64,000 nucleotides of DNA from contig JAPLFQ010000023.1 of NCBI GenBank assembly GCA_026390595.1, positions 1 through 64,000 on the forward strand. Reading direction: 5' to 3'. The notes beneath the pieces are model-generated. The model ran no database searches and had not been told where the DNA came from. It saw only the letters and a list, made by a program, of their open reading frames with translations. This DNA comes from Ignavibacteriales bacterium (lineage in GTDB: Bacteria; Bacteroidota; Ignavibacteria; UBA10030). This document shows positions 33,084 to 41,139 of the stretch, piece by piece. Position 1 is the first letter of the stretch, and each line of letters opens with the position of its first letter. The translations under genes and the position numbers were made by a program.

Positions 33084-34574
33084 ATGGCTGATGACGTTAT
33101 CCTGAAAATGCAGAGGATCAGGAAAGCCTATCCCGGCGTTCTCGCGCTGGACGATGTCGATTTTGAACTGCGGAAAGGTGAGGTTCACGTCCTCCTCGGA
33201 GAAAACGGGGCCGGGAAATCTACTCTCGTCAAGATTCTCAGCGGTGCTCATCCTCTCACAGGGGGCGAGATCTCACTCTTCGGGGCGAAGGTCTCAATAG
33301 AATCTCCCAGGCATGCGCAAGAGCTCGGCATTGGGATCATCTATCAGGAACTGAACCTCGTCCCCTCCCTCACTGCTGCGGAGAATATCTACCTCGGACG
33401 GGAAAAAACAAATTCGCTCGGACTTATCGACACTGCATCGCTTCATGAGAACGCCAGGCTGATCCTGAAAGAACTCGGCCTGCACATCAACTGCGCCGAA
33501 CCGATCAAGAACTTCGGAATCGCCCAGCAACAAATGATTGAAGTGGCAAAAGCTCTTTCACTGAATGCCCGGATCCTGATCATGGATGAACCGACTTCGG
33601 CTCTTTCCGAAACCGAGATAGGCCAGTTGTTTGAGACAATCCGCAGGTTGAAAGCGACAGGAGTGTCGGTCATATATATTTCACACCGGATGGAAGAGAT
33701 TTTCGAAATTGGTGACCGGGTGACGGTTCTTCGTGATGGAAAGTCCATTGGGACGAAGAGCATTGCTGAGACTTCAAGGGCGGAACTCGTGAGAATGATG
33801 GTCGATCGTGAATTGAAGGAACAGTACCCGCGGCAACGATCGCAGATCGGCGAAGAGGTTCTGCGGGTGGACAACATCAGTACGAAACTCGGATTGAACA
33901 ACATCAGCTTCTGCCTGCACCGGGGCGAAATACTGGGAATTTCAGGCCTGCTGGGATCCGGCAGAACGGAGCTCGCACGCGCCATTTTCGGAGTGGACAG
34001 GACGATCTCCGGCCGGATTTTCGTCAGGGGAAAGCTGCAGAAGATCGGCTCTCCCCGCGCGGCGATACGTCAGAGGATGGGATTTCTCACCGAGGACCGG
34101 AAGTCACAGGGACTCGTGCTGAATCTGTCTGTAAAAGAAAATATCACCCTTGCAAGTCTCGATTCGTGTACAAGACTCGGGGTGATCAGTTTCAAACAGG
34201 AGGAAGACGTGGCCGGCTCGTATGCACAGAGCCTGCGCATCAGAACACCGGATATGCAGCAGAAAGTCGTTCACCTCAGCGGCGGAAATCAGCAAAAAGT
34301 AGTGCTGGCAAAGTGGCTTTGCAGCAAGGCCGAGATTTTCATCTTCGACGAGCCGACGCGAGGTATCGACGTCGGAAGCAAAGTGGAAATCTATCAACTC
34401 ATGAATGCACTCACCGCCTCCGGCGTTGCAATCATCATGATCTCATCCGATCTTCCGGAAATCCTGGGGATGAGCGACAGAATACTCATCATGCATCAGC
34501 ACACCGTGGCCGCGGAAATGGCGGCCGATGAGGCAAACCCGGAAGCGATCATGCGGTATGCTCTCGGCGCATGA
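33084..34574 (+). CDS. ABC sugar transporter ATPase with two nucleotide-binding domains (RbsA/MglA type)
   Basis: The 496-residue protein has two ABC domains. The first has Walker A GENGAGKSTLV and Walker B LIMDEPTSAL; the second has a degenerate Walker A (GLLGSGRTEL), the ABC signature HLSGGNQQK and Walker B IFDEPTRGID. This is the layout of ribose, galactose and inositol importers. With the permease and binding protein that follow, it forms a complete CUT2-type system, which I assign to inositol from the operon context. The start is uncertain: ATG 33084 fits family length; GTG 33027 and ATG 33069 are alternatives, and none has a good SD. Confidence 0.88.
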   Translation: MADDVILKMQRIRKAYPGVLALDDVDFELRKGEVHVLLGENGAGKSTLVKILSGAHPLTGGEISLFGAKVSIESPRHAQELGIGIIYQELNLVPSLTAAENIYLGREKTNSLGLIDTASLHENARLILKELGLHINCAEPIKNFGIAQQQMIEVAKALSLNARILIMDEPTSALSETEIGQLFETIRRLKATGVSVIYISHRMEEIFEIGDRVTVLRDGKSIGTKSIAETSRAELVRMMVDRELKEQYPRQRSQIGEEVLRVDNISTKLGLNNISFCLHRGEILGISGLLGSGRTELARAIFGVDRTISGRIFVRGKLQKIGSPRAAIRQRMGFLTEDRKSQGLVLNLSVKENITLASLDSCTRLGVISFKQEEDVAGSYAQSLRIRTPDMQQKVVHLSGGNQQKVVLAKWLCSKAEIFIFDEPTRGIDVGSKVEIYQLMNALTASGVAIIMISSDLPEILGMSDRILIMHQHTVAAEMAADEANPEAIMRYALGA

Positions 34575-34661
34575 CAGGATCTTCATCAGTGCAGATCTCG
34601 TACCATCCGTGTTATCAGCGTTCTATTCCTGGCTATATCGGGTCTGCTTGAAAGGACTATT

Positions 34662-35636
34662 GTGACAACGAGAGAACTGATCGTACAGAACAGCAGGCAG
34701 TTTGGTACCTTGATCGGGCTGTTCGTTGTCACGCTGGTATTCGCGATACTGAGCCCCTACTTTCTCACTGTCTCTAACCTGTTGAATATCGCCGAGCAGA
34801 CGTCCATCAATGCAATCATCGCCGTTGGAATGACGTTTGTCATCATCGCTGCAGGCATCGACCTTTCGGTGGGATCCATCGTGGCTCTTTCGGGCGTGGT
34901 ACTTGCCGGAATGTTGCATGGCGGACAACCGGCGCCCGTCGCTCTTCTCATTGGACTCTGCGTGGGAGCGGTGTGCGGCTTGACGAATGGACTTTTTATC
35001 AGCTACGGCCGTCTCCCCGCGTTCATAGCAACCCTGGGTATGATGAGCGTGGCACGCGGCACTGCACTATTCTACACCGATGGCAGGCCGATTTCGGGAT
35101 TCTCCGCAGAGTTCAGGTTTCTGGCGACTGGCGAGATTGCCTCAATCCCCGCACCGGTGGTCATCATGGGCATTATCTACGTGATCGCTCATTTCGTTCT
35201 CCACCGGACAAAACTTGGCCGATATGCCTACGCCATCGGAGGAAACGAAGAGGCCGCAACTCTCTCGGGCATCAACACGAAACTCGTCAAAACAGCGATC
35301 TATGCCTTGTGCGGCTTCCTGAGCGCACTTGCAGCGGTGATCCTGACGGCACGGCTGAATTCCGCTCAGCCGATCGCCGGGATGATGTACGAACTTGACG
35401 CAATCGCCGCAGTCGTCATCGGCGGGACGAGTCTGATGGGGGGCGAAGGAAAAATGTCCGGCACGCTGATCGGCGCCTTCATTATGGGCATTCTGAGAAA
35501 CGGTCTCAACCTCCTCGGGCTTTCATCATTCACACAACAGATCGTAATCGGTTCCGTGATCATTCTCGCCGTACTCATCGACATGACGCTGCGCAAAGAC
35601 CGGAAGCTTACACTCGGGAAAGGCATCTTCTCATGA
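34662..35636 (+). CDS. ABC sugar transporter permease (RbsC type)
   Basis: The 324-residue protein has about ten hydrophobic segments and the family motifs GMTFVIIAAGIDLSVGSIVALSGV, TLGMMSVARG, AIGGNEEAATLSGI and GGTSLMGGEGKMSGTLIGA. It is the inner-membrane channel of the CUT2-type importer. The start is a GTG with AAAGGA 7 bases ahead. Its stop overlaps the start of the binding-protein gene (ATGA at 35633-35636), which indicates translational coupling. Confidence 0.9.
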   Translation: MTTRELIVQNSRQFGTLIGLFVVTLVFAILSPYFLTVSNLLNIAEQTSINAIIAVGMTFVIIAAGIDLSVGSIVALSGVVLAGMLHGGQPAPVALLIGLCVGAVCGLTNGLFISYGRLPAFIATLGMMSVARGTALFYTDGRPISGFSAEFRFLATGEIASIPAPVVIMGIIYVIAHFVLHRTKLGRYAYAIGGNEEAATLSGINTKLVKTAIYALCGFLSALAAVILTARLNSAQPIAGMMYELDAIAAVVIGGTSLMGGEGKMSGTLIGAFIMGILRNGLNLLGLSSFTQQIVIGSVIILAVLIDMTLRKDRKLTLGKGIFS

Positions 35637-36577
35637 AACAACGCGCGCTCTTGATTCTTCTTCTTGCATCGGCACTCTGCATGCAGCAGTGCAAACGTAC
35701 TGAGGAAGGTGGCAGACCCACCATCGCATTTGTAATGAAGACTCTGAACAATCCCTTCTTCATCGATATGCAGGAAGGCGCGCAAGCGGCGGCGAAAAGA
35801 CTGGGCGTGGAGCTGGTTGTTCAGGCCGCGGAGCGCGAAGTAGATGTCGAGAAACAGATGCAGATTATTGAGAATCTCATTCAGAGGAAGGTCTCGGCGA
35901 TATGCATCACGCCGAGCGGTTCAAAGGAGATCGTCCCTGCGATCCTGAAAGCGAATCAGGCAAAGATCCCTGTGCTGATCATCGATACACGGGTTGATCA
36001 GAAGACTTTGGCCGAGGCGGGTGCCGCCACGATGGCGTTCATTGGTTCAGACAACAAAGACGGCGGGAAGATCGCAGGCGAATTCATAGCAGCCCAGCTC
36101 GGGGGCAAGGGGAACGTGGCAATACTGGAGGGGATCCCCGGCCACGAAACGGGGGACGCGCGTCTGGGTGGCTTTCATGAGGCCATTCAGAAATTCAAGG
36201 GAATCAAGATCGTCGCATCCCAAACCGCGAACTGGGAACGGGATCAGGGCTACAATGTCTTTCAGAACATTCTCCAGGCACACCCTGAGATCCAGGCCGT
36301 GTTCGCGTGCAACGATATGATGGCCCTCGGAGCCGTCGAGGCAATCTCTTCGGCCCAGAAGCGAGGCAAGATCATTGTGGTCGGTTTCGATGCTATCAAG
36401 GACAGCCGTTCAGCGATGCTCAATGGAGCAATGCACGCATCAATCGCCCAACATCCTGAAGAGATGGGAAGATTGGCCGTCGAGTACGCATATCAGGCAA
36501 TGAAGGGACAGAGCATTCCAACTGATATCCCTGTCAAGATTGAATTGATAACGAGAGATCAATCGTTCAAGAAGTAG
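35633..36577 (+). CDS. Periplasmic sugar-binding protein (RbsB type), probable lipoprotein
   Basis: The 314-residue product is a ribose/inositol-type binding protein: IAFVMKTLNNPFFIDMQEGAQAAAKRLGVEL, ICITPSGSKEIVPAI, GIPGHETGDARLGGFHEAI, VFACNDMMALGAVEAI and VVGFDAIKDSRSAM. The N-terminal hydrophobic stretch ends with Cys residues (LCMQQCKRT), so a lipid anchor is likely though the lipobox is atypical. It is the last gene of the operon. The most likely ligand is myo-inositol, from the context of IolG-M-N-O enzymes. Confidence 0.88.
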   Translation: MKQRALLILLLASALCMQQCKRTEEGGRPTIAFVMKTLNNPFFIDMQEGAQAAAKRLGVELVVQAAEREVDVEKQMQIIENLIQRKVSAICITPSGSKEIVPAILKANQAKIPVLIIDTRVDQKTLAEAGAATMAFIGSDNKDGGKIAGEFIAAQLGGKGNVAILEGIPGHETGDARLGGFHEAIQKFKGIKIVASQTANWERDQGYNVFQNILQAHPEIQAVFACNDMMALGAVEAISSAQKRGKIIVVGFDAIKDSRSAMLNGAMHASIAQHPEEMGRLAVEYAYQAMKGQSIPTDIPVKIELITRDQSFKK

Positions 36578-36949
36578 ATGCGACGTGTGAACGTGTAGAT
36601 GCGTCAGGAACTGATCGCCGACGGGCTCAGTATGACCGCGGCAGCGGCAGATGTGTTGAAGCAGTTGAGACGGGAGAGTAGACTTGATACCACTTCCTTC
36701 CATTCATTGTCTTCAACAAGCGGGATTCAAGCATGAGCTATTTCGGCATCGCGGACAACGGGAGTGCGCCGCCGGAGGAATCGGACAAAGATCCTCTCTG
36801 ATGCGGGCGCGTCGACGAGCAGAACAAAGCTGATGTCGATACGTTAGTACTCTATTGCTTCGCGGGCACAGGTGAAGCACTCCCTGCGATTCCCTGAACG
36901 CAAACCGGATTTGTCAAATTCACTCCATCTACTCACTCAAGGAGATTCC
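36578..36949. other. Gene-free region after the inositol operon
   Basis: This 370-base gap has no convincing gene, terminator or long repeat. A 45-codon frame at 36599-36736 starts MRQELIADGLSMTAAAADVLKQL and looks protein-like, but it lacks an RBS and a recognisable family, so it may be a remnant. The last ten bases hold GGAG for the downstream propeller gene. Confidence 0.35.
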
Positions 36950-37987
36950 ATGAAAACACTTCAGCATGTTCTGGTTGTGTGCCTGGCCATCAGCGTGATG
37001 AGCGTGTCCGGCTTGGCGCAGACAACGAAAGGATATAGGGTTGTTGACAAAGTGAAAATTGGAGGAGAAGGGGGATGGGACTATCTCATCGCTGATGCCG
37101 CAGCGAATAGACTATACATGTCGCACACCACTCAAGTTGTTGTGTTCGACACAAAAACCAATACCGCCGTTGGCACGATTCAAAACACGATCGGCGTCCA
37201 CGGTATCGCTCTTGCCCCGAAGCTTGGCCGCGGTTATACAAGCAATGGACGCACATCGTCCGTGACAGTCTTTGATCTTGCGACATTGAAAGTCCTCGAT
37301 TCTATCAAATTGGCCGAGAAGAATCCCGATGCGATACTCTATGAGCCGTTTTCCAACCGTGTCTTCACATTCAACGGCGGCAGTTCCAACGCGACAGCCA
37401 TAGACGCTGCGACAAACAAGGTCGTGGGCACGATTGCGTTCAAGGGGAAGCCCGAATTCGCCGTAACCGATCTCAAAGGTAAGGTATATGTGAACATCGA
37501 GGACAAGAGCCTGGTCACGGTATTCGATCCGAGAACTCTGAAAGTTCTCGCTGAGTGGTCTCTTGCTCCCGGCGAAGAACCCAGCGGCCTGGCAATCGAT
37601 CGCGAGAATAACCGACTCTTCTCCGTGTGCGGGAACAAGATGATGATCGTTCTCGACGCCGTAACGGGCAAAGTGGTGACTTCGCTGCCCACGGGCTCTG
37701 GAACAGACGCGGCAGCATTCGATCCACAGACCCATCTGGCGTTTGCTTCAAACGGAGAAGGCACACTCACAGTGATTCGCGAGGAATCGCCGGATACGTT
37801 TTCAGTACTCGAAAATGTGCCAACTCAACCGCGCTCTCGAACAATGGCACTCGATGAAATAACGCACAAGATCTATCTCTCCGGCGCTCTGTTCAAACCT
37901 GCCCCCGCACCAACCGCAGATCAGCCAAGGCCAAGGCCGGCGATGGAACCCGGGAGTTTCATGGTTGTTATTCTCGATCGCCAATAG
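36950..37987 (+). CDS. Secreted YncE/YVTN-type beta-propeller protein, paralogue of 14951-16006
   Basis: The 345-residue protein has a signal peptide (HVLVVCLAISVMSVSGLAQ) and then the same blades as the paralogue at 14951-16006: KVKIGGEGGWDYLIADAAANRLYMSH, NPDAILYEPFSNRVFTFNG, GKPEFAVTDLKGKVYVNIEDKS and TVIREESPDTFSVLE. The similarity extends to the Pro-rich tail. No catalytic motif is seen. Together the two copies bracket the phytate/inositol region. GGAG is 5 bases before the ATG at 36950; the open frame starts earlier (36872) in non-coding DNA. Confidence 0.8.
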   Translation: MKTLQHVLVVCLAISVMSVSGLAQTTKGYRVVDKVKIGGEGGWDYLIADAAANRLYMSHTTQVVVFDTKTNTAVGTIQNTIGVHGIALAPKLGRGYTSNGRTSSVTVFDLATLKVLDSIKLAEKNPDAILYEPFSNRVFTFNGGSSNATAIDAATNKVVGTIAFKGKPEFAVTDLKGKVYVNIEDKSLVTVFDPRTLKVLAEWSLAPGEEPSGLAIDRENNRLFSVCGNKMMIVLDAVTGKVVTSLPTGSGTDAAAFDPQTHLAFASNGEGTLTVIREESPDTFSVLENVPTQPRSRTMALDEITHKIYLSGALFKPAPAPTADQPRPRPAMEPGSFMVVILDRQ

Positions 37988-38208
37988 GGCAATCGTTGAA
38001 CAGCACCCGGGCATGGGAGCACTTTGAAGGCAGAAATACCGCTGGGAGGGCACGTGCCTGACATCAGCCTGCTGCATTCTGGGATCAATGATCGATGATG
38101 CGCGAGGAAAGCCTTTTCATCTTGATTTCATTTATTTCTCCTATCTTGATAAGAGGTGCAAGAGCACCAATTGTCCGATGTCCAACGATCAGTTACCGGG
38201 AGGCGTGA

Positions 38209-38724
38209 ATGAACAAAACAAGTCGATTGCACTTCGCCATTGTTGCTCTGATGGCCTTCGTCTTCGTCGCAGGAATGACGTGCGTCAGTGCCCAGGAGAA
38301 GAAGCTCAAGCCGAAACAACTGCCGGCAGCGGTGCAGGCTGCATTTCAGAAGGCCTATCCGGCAGCCAAGATCAAAGGAGCGAGCTCTGAAGTCGAAAAC
38401 GGGAAGACCATCTACGAAGTTGAGAGTGTTGATGGTACGATCAACAGAGACCTTCTGTATTCAGAGGATGGATCGGTCCTAGAGATTGAAGAGACGATCG
38501 CGTTGAAAGCCCTCCCGGACGAAGTTTCAAAAGCACTCAAGGCGGAAACCGGCAAGGGCAAAGTCCAGAAAGCAGAGAAATTGACGAAGGGCGGGACGAT
38601 TCAGTACGAATTCGTAATTTCATCTGGAAAGAACACGCGGGAAGTCGTCATCGATCCTTCCGGCAAGATCGTCAAAACAACGAAGATGAAGTCGAAAAAC
38701 AAGGAAGAAGAAGAAAAGGATTAA
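38209..38724 (+). CDS. PepSY-like periplasmic protein
   Basis: The 171-residue protein has a signal peptide (LHFAIVALMAFVFVAGMTCVSAQ) and two PepSY-like (BLIP-fold) repeats: LPAAVQAAFQKAYPAAKIKGASSEVENGKTIYEVES followed by DGSVLEIEETI, and LPDEVSKALKAETGKGKVQKAEKLTKGGTIQYEFVI followed by DPSGKIVKT. The tail is Lys/Glu-rich. Such proteins occur next to peptidases or sensors and may inhibit or bind peptides; no partner is obvious here. GGGAGG lies 5 bases before the start and a hairpin terminator follows. Confidence 0.75.
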   Translation: MNKTSRLHFAIVALMAFVFVAGMTCVSAQEKKLKPKQLPAAVQAAFQKAYPAAKIKGASSEVENGKTIYEVESVDGTINRDLLYSEDGSVLEIEETIALKALPDEVSKALKAETGKGKVQKAEKLTKGGTIQYEFVISSGKNTREVVIDPSGKIVKTTKMKSKNKEEEEKD

Positions 38725-38766
38725 GTGAGTCATCATAAGGACTGAGGACCATGCAAACAAGAATCC

Positions 38767-38800
38767 GGGGAATCGACGATTCTGATTCCCCGCTTTTTCT
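38767..38800 (+). terminator. Rho-independent terminator after the PepSY-like gene
   Basis: GGGGAATC pairs with GATTCCCC around a 9-base loop and is followed by GCTTTTTCTT. It separates the PepSY-like gene from the efflux operon, whose first start codon lies 34 bases further. Confidence 0.75.
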
Positions 38801-38833
38801 TCCTGAAGCCCAGTGATTAAAGGAATCAAAGAG

Positions 38834-40117
38834 ATGAAACGCATCCGGTTCGGGATAGTCCTGCTGGTGTTTGCCTGGGGAGCTTCTCCGGCGCAGGAAC
38901 AGCTGACGCTTCAACGGTGTGTGGAATTGTCGAAAGCCTTTAGCCTCAAGTCCCGCTCGTCAGAGATGGCGATGAGGGCTTCAGGCCTCGCCCACGATGA
39001 ACTCATGAAGTCGCGGCTACCGCAGCTGAAGGTGCGTTCGGAGATCAGCTATGCTCCCTCATCAGGCACGTTTGGATACGACCCGGCGATCACTGATGGC
39101 GGACAAGTGGGAGGCAGAATCTCGCTTGAGCAATCACTCTACGACGGAGGTGTCCGAAACCTGAAGTCAGGACAGCTGACGGCGGAGCAGAGTGCATTGA
39201 CCTGGGAGAAAGATCTTGGAGAGCGAGATCTCAGGCTCACGGTGGAACAGTACTTCATCGAAGGGCTCCAGTCTCAACGAGCAATTGAACTCCAGCAGGA
39301 AAGTGCGCGTCAGCTGAAGGAATACCTCGAATTGGTCGAGCGGCTTTCAAAAGGGGGCGCAGCCAGTTACACTGATGTGCTGAAGACTCAGATGCAGCTT
39401 CAATCCACTGAGAGATCGATCCAGAAAGCACGCGCAACGCTGGCTTCGACAAAATATGCTCTCGCGGAGTTGATGGGCGGCTCTATTGATACGAGCTTCG
39501 CTCTGGTCGGGTCCTTGGGAGCATTGTTCCCGGATAGACAGGCTGATGGCACTCCCCTGGATATCTCGAAAAACATGGACATCGCACTTGCCGAACTTAA
39601 CGTCAATAAAAGCACGTTTGAGACGGAATTGGCGAGGAGCGAGCGCTTGCCGGTTATTTCCGCAGTTGCCGACGCGGGAGTGCTGACGTCGTTCGATAAC
39701 CTTCGCCTTTCAGCGCCCGAACGCGCCGGTGTGTACGGGTACATGGTCGGCATCACGCTTGAGGTTCCCCTGTTCACCTGGGGAGCGACTGATTTGCGCG
39801 TTCAACAGCGTGAACTCGCAACACAGGCTCTCACGCTGCAGCTGGAGGGAGTCAAGAGATTTGTTGCGACGGAATACCAGAAGACGCAGCTTCAGCTGTC
39901 AAAATCGGCCGAGCGCCTGCGGTCTATTCGTATGAGCCTGAAGGCGGCAGATGAGAACTTCGTTTTGACGAAAGCCAAGTACGCAGCGGGCGGCGTCTTG
40001 TCGCTGGAGGTTTTGTCAGCACAGCAATTGCTGACCGATCTCAAACTTGAAGAACTTGAAACGATCGCTGAGGCAGAATTGTTGTCGGCGAAACTTGAAC
40101 AGATACTATCACGGTAA
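38834..40117 (+). CDS. TolC-like outer-membrane efflux protein
   Basis: The 427-residue exported protein (signal peptide FGIVLLVFAWGASPAQ) has the two tandem OEP halves of TolC family channels: LTLQRCVELSKAFSLKSRSSEMAMRAS and SLEQSLYDGGVRNLKSGQ in the first, VGITLEVPLFTWGATDLRVQQRELATQA and YQKTQLQLSKSAERLRSIRMSLKAADENF in the second. It would form the outer-membrane exit duct for the RND pump encoded two genes downstream. Spacing to the adaptor gene is 15 bases. Confidence 0.88.
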   Translation: MKRIRFGIVLLVFAWGASPAQEQLTLQRCVELSKAFSLKSRSSEMAMRASGLAHDELMKSRLPQLKVRSEISYAPSSGTFGYDPAITDGGQVGGRISLEQSLYDGGVRNLKSGQLTAEQSALTWEKDLGERDLRLTVEQYFIEGLQSQRAIELQQESARQLKEYLELVERLSKGGAASYTDVLKTQMQLQSTERSIQKARATLASTKYALAELMGGSIDTSFALVGSLGALFPDRQADGTPLDISKNMDIALAELNVNKSTFETELARSERLPVISAVADAGVLTSFDNLRLSAPERAGVYGYMVGITLEVPLFTWGATDLRVQQRELATQALTLQLEGVKRFVATEYQKTQLQLSKSAERLRSIRMSLKAADENFVLTKAKYAAGGVLSLEVLSAQQLLTDLKLEELETIAEAELLSAKLEQILSR

Positions 40118-40132
40118 TCCGAGAGAGCACAC

Positions 40133-41131
40133 ATGAAAACACTTCTTCTCAGCCTTCTGTTCGCACTTTCACTGACTGCAATCGGCTGTGCCAGGAAAAC
40201 GGCCTCTGAAGATGAGGAAGGAGGAAACGTCAAAGCGACCGTCGCGGTGAAGACAACCTCTCTGTATCGGGGAGATATGGCGACCATCGTCGAATCGGTT
40301 GGAAAGATTGACGCCCTCAGGAAACAGAAACTATTTTCCCCGGTTGCCGGCAGGGTGATTTCGCTGACGGCGCTTGAAGGGGCGGCTGTTGCAGCTGGAG
40401 AGGTTTTGGCTGTCATTCAAACAAAGGAATCACAGGCCGCAATCACGGGTGCAGAAGTGCTCGTGCGCTCGGCGAAATCGCCCGAACAGAAGGCAGAGGC
40501 TCAGAAAACCCTCGATCTGGCAAAGTCCACTGAGAATAGCGTGGCGATTCGCGCGTCGTCCAGCGGCACGGTCTCCACGCGCTCCATCAGCGAAGGCGAG
40601 TTTGTGTCAGAAAACGCTGAACTGTTCACGGTGATCGATTTTTCAACCCTGGTATTCATCGCAGATGTGCCCACCAGGGACCTCTCGTCACTCTCGGTCG
40701 GACAACGTGCCACAATCAGCCTGCAAACACTTGCTGGCAAGGATCTTCAGGCCGCCGTGGAAGCCATCAATCCGCAAACCGATTTCACGAGCCAGACGTT
40801 GAAGGTGCGATTGAGATTCACGGGGCCGGCATCCAGCCTGGCGAAACTTGTGAAGACAGACATGACCGGGATCGCGAGGATCGTGACCGGCCTCCATAGA
40901 CGCGTGTTCATCGTTCCGAAATCTGCCGTCCTGCGAAACGACGAAACGAATGCATACTCCATTGTTACCTTCAACGCGGATTCGCTTGCGTTAAGCCTTC
41001 CTGTTGAAATTGTCGGTATGACCGACTCGACAGCCGCGATCACCAATCACGGCTTGAAAGAAGGAATGAACATTATCACCGAAGGAAATTATGCTCTCGC
41101 CGATTCTACACGTATCACCGTCGTGAGATAG
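40133..41131 (+). CDS. RND efflux periplasmic adaptor (membrane fusion) lipoprotein
   Basis: The 332-residue protein has a lipoprotein signal with Cys at residue 19 (LSLTAIGCARK), a lipoyl/barrel-sandwich domain (KLFSPVAGRVISLTALEGAAVAAGEVLAVIQT), only a very short helical hairpin (VLVRSAKSPEQKAEAQKTLDLAKS), and a beta-barrel domain (VGQRATISLQTLAGKDLQAAVEAINPQ). It links the inner-membrane pump to the TolC-like duct. The short hairpin is smaller than in AcrA. The pump gene starts 8 bases after its stop. Confidence 0.88.
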   Translation: MKTLLLSLLFALSLTAIGCARKTASEDEEGGNVKATVAVKTTSLYRGDMATIVESVGKIDALRKQKLFSPVAGRVISLTALEGAAVAAGEVLAVIQTKESQAAITGAEVLVRSAKSPEQKAEAQKTLDLAKSTENSVAIRASSSGTVSTRSISEGEFVSENAELFTVIDFSTLVFIADVPTRDLSSLSVGQRATISLQTLAGKDLQAAVEAINPQTDFTSQTLKVRLRFTGPASSLAKLVKTDMTGIARIVTGLHRRVFIVPKSAVLRNDETNAYSIVTFNADSLALSLPVEIVGMTDSTAAITNHGLKEGMNIITEGNYALADSTRITVVR

Positions 41132-41139
41132 GATCTCCC

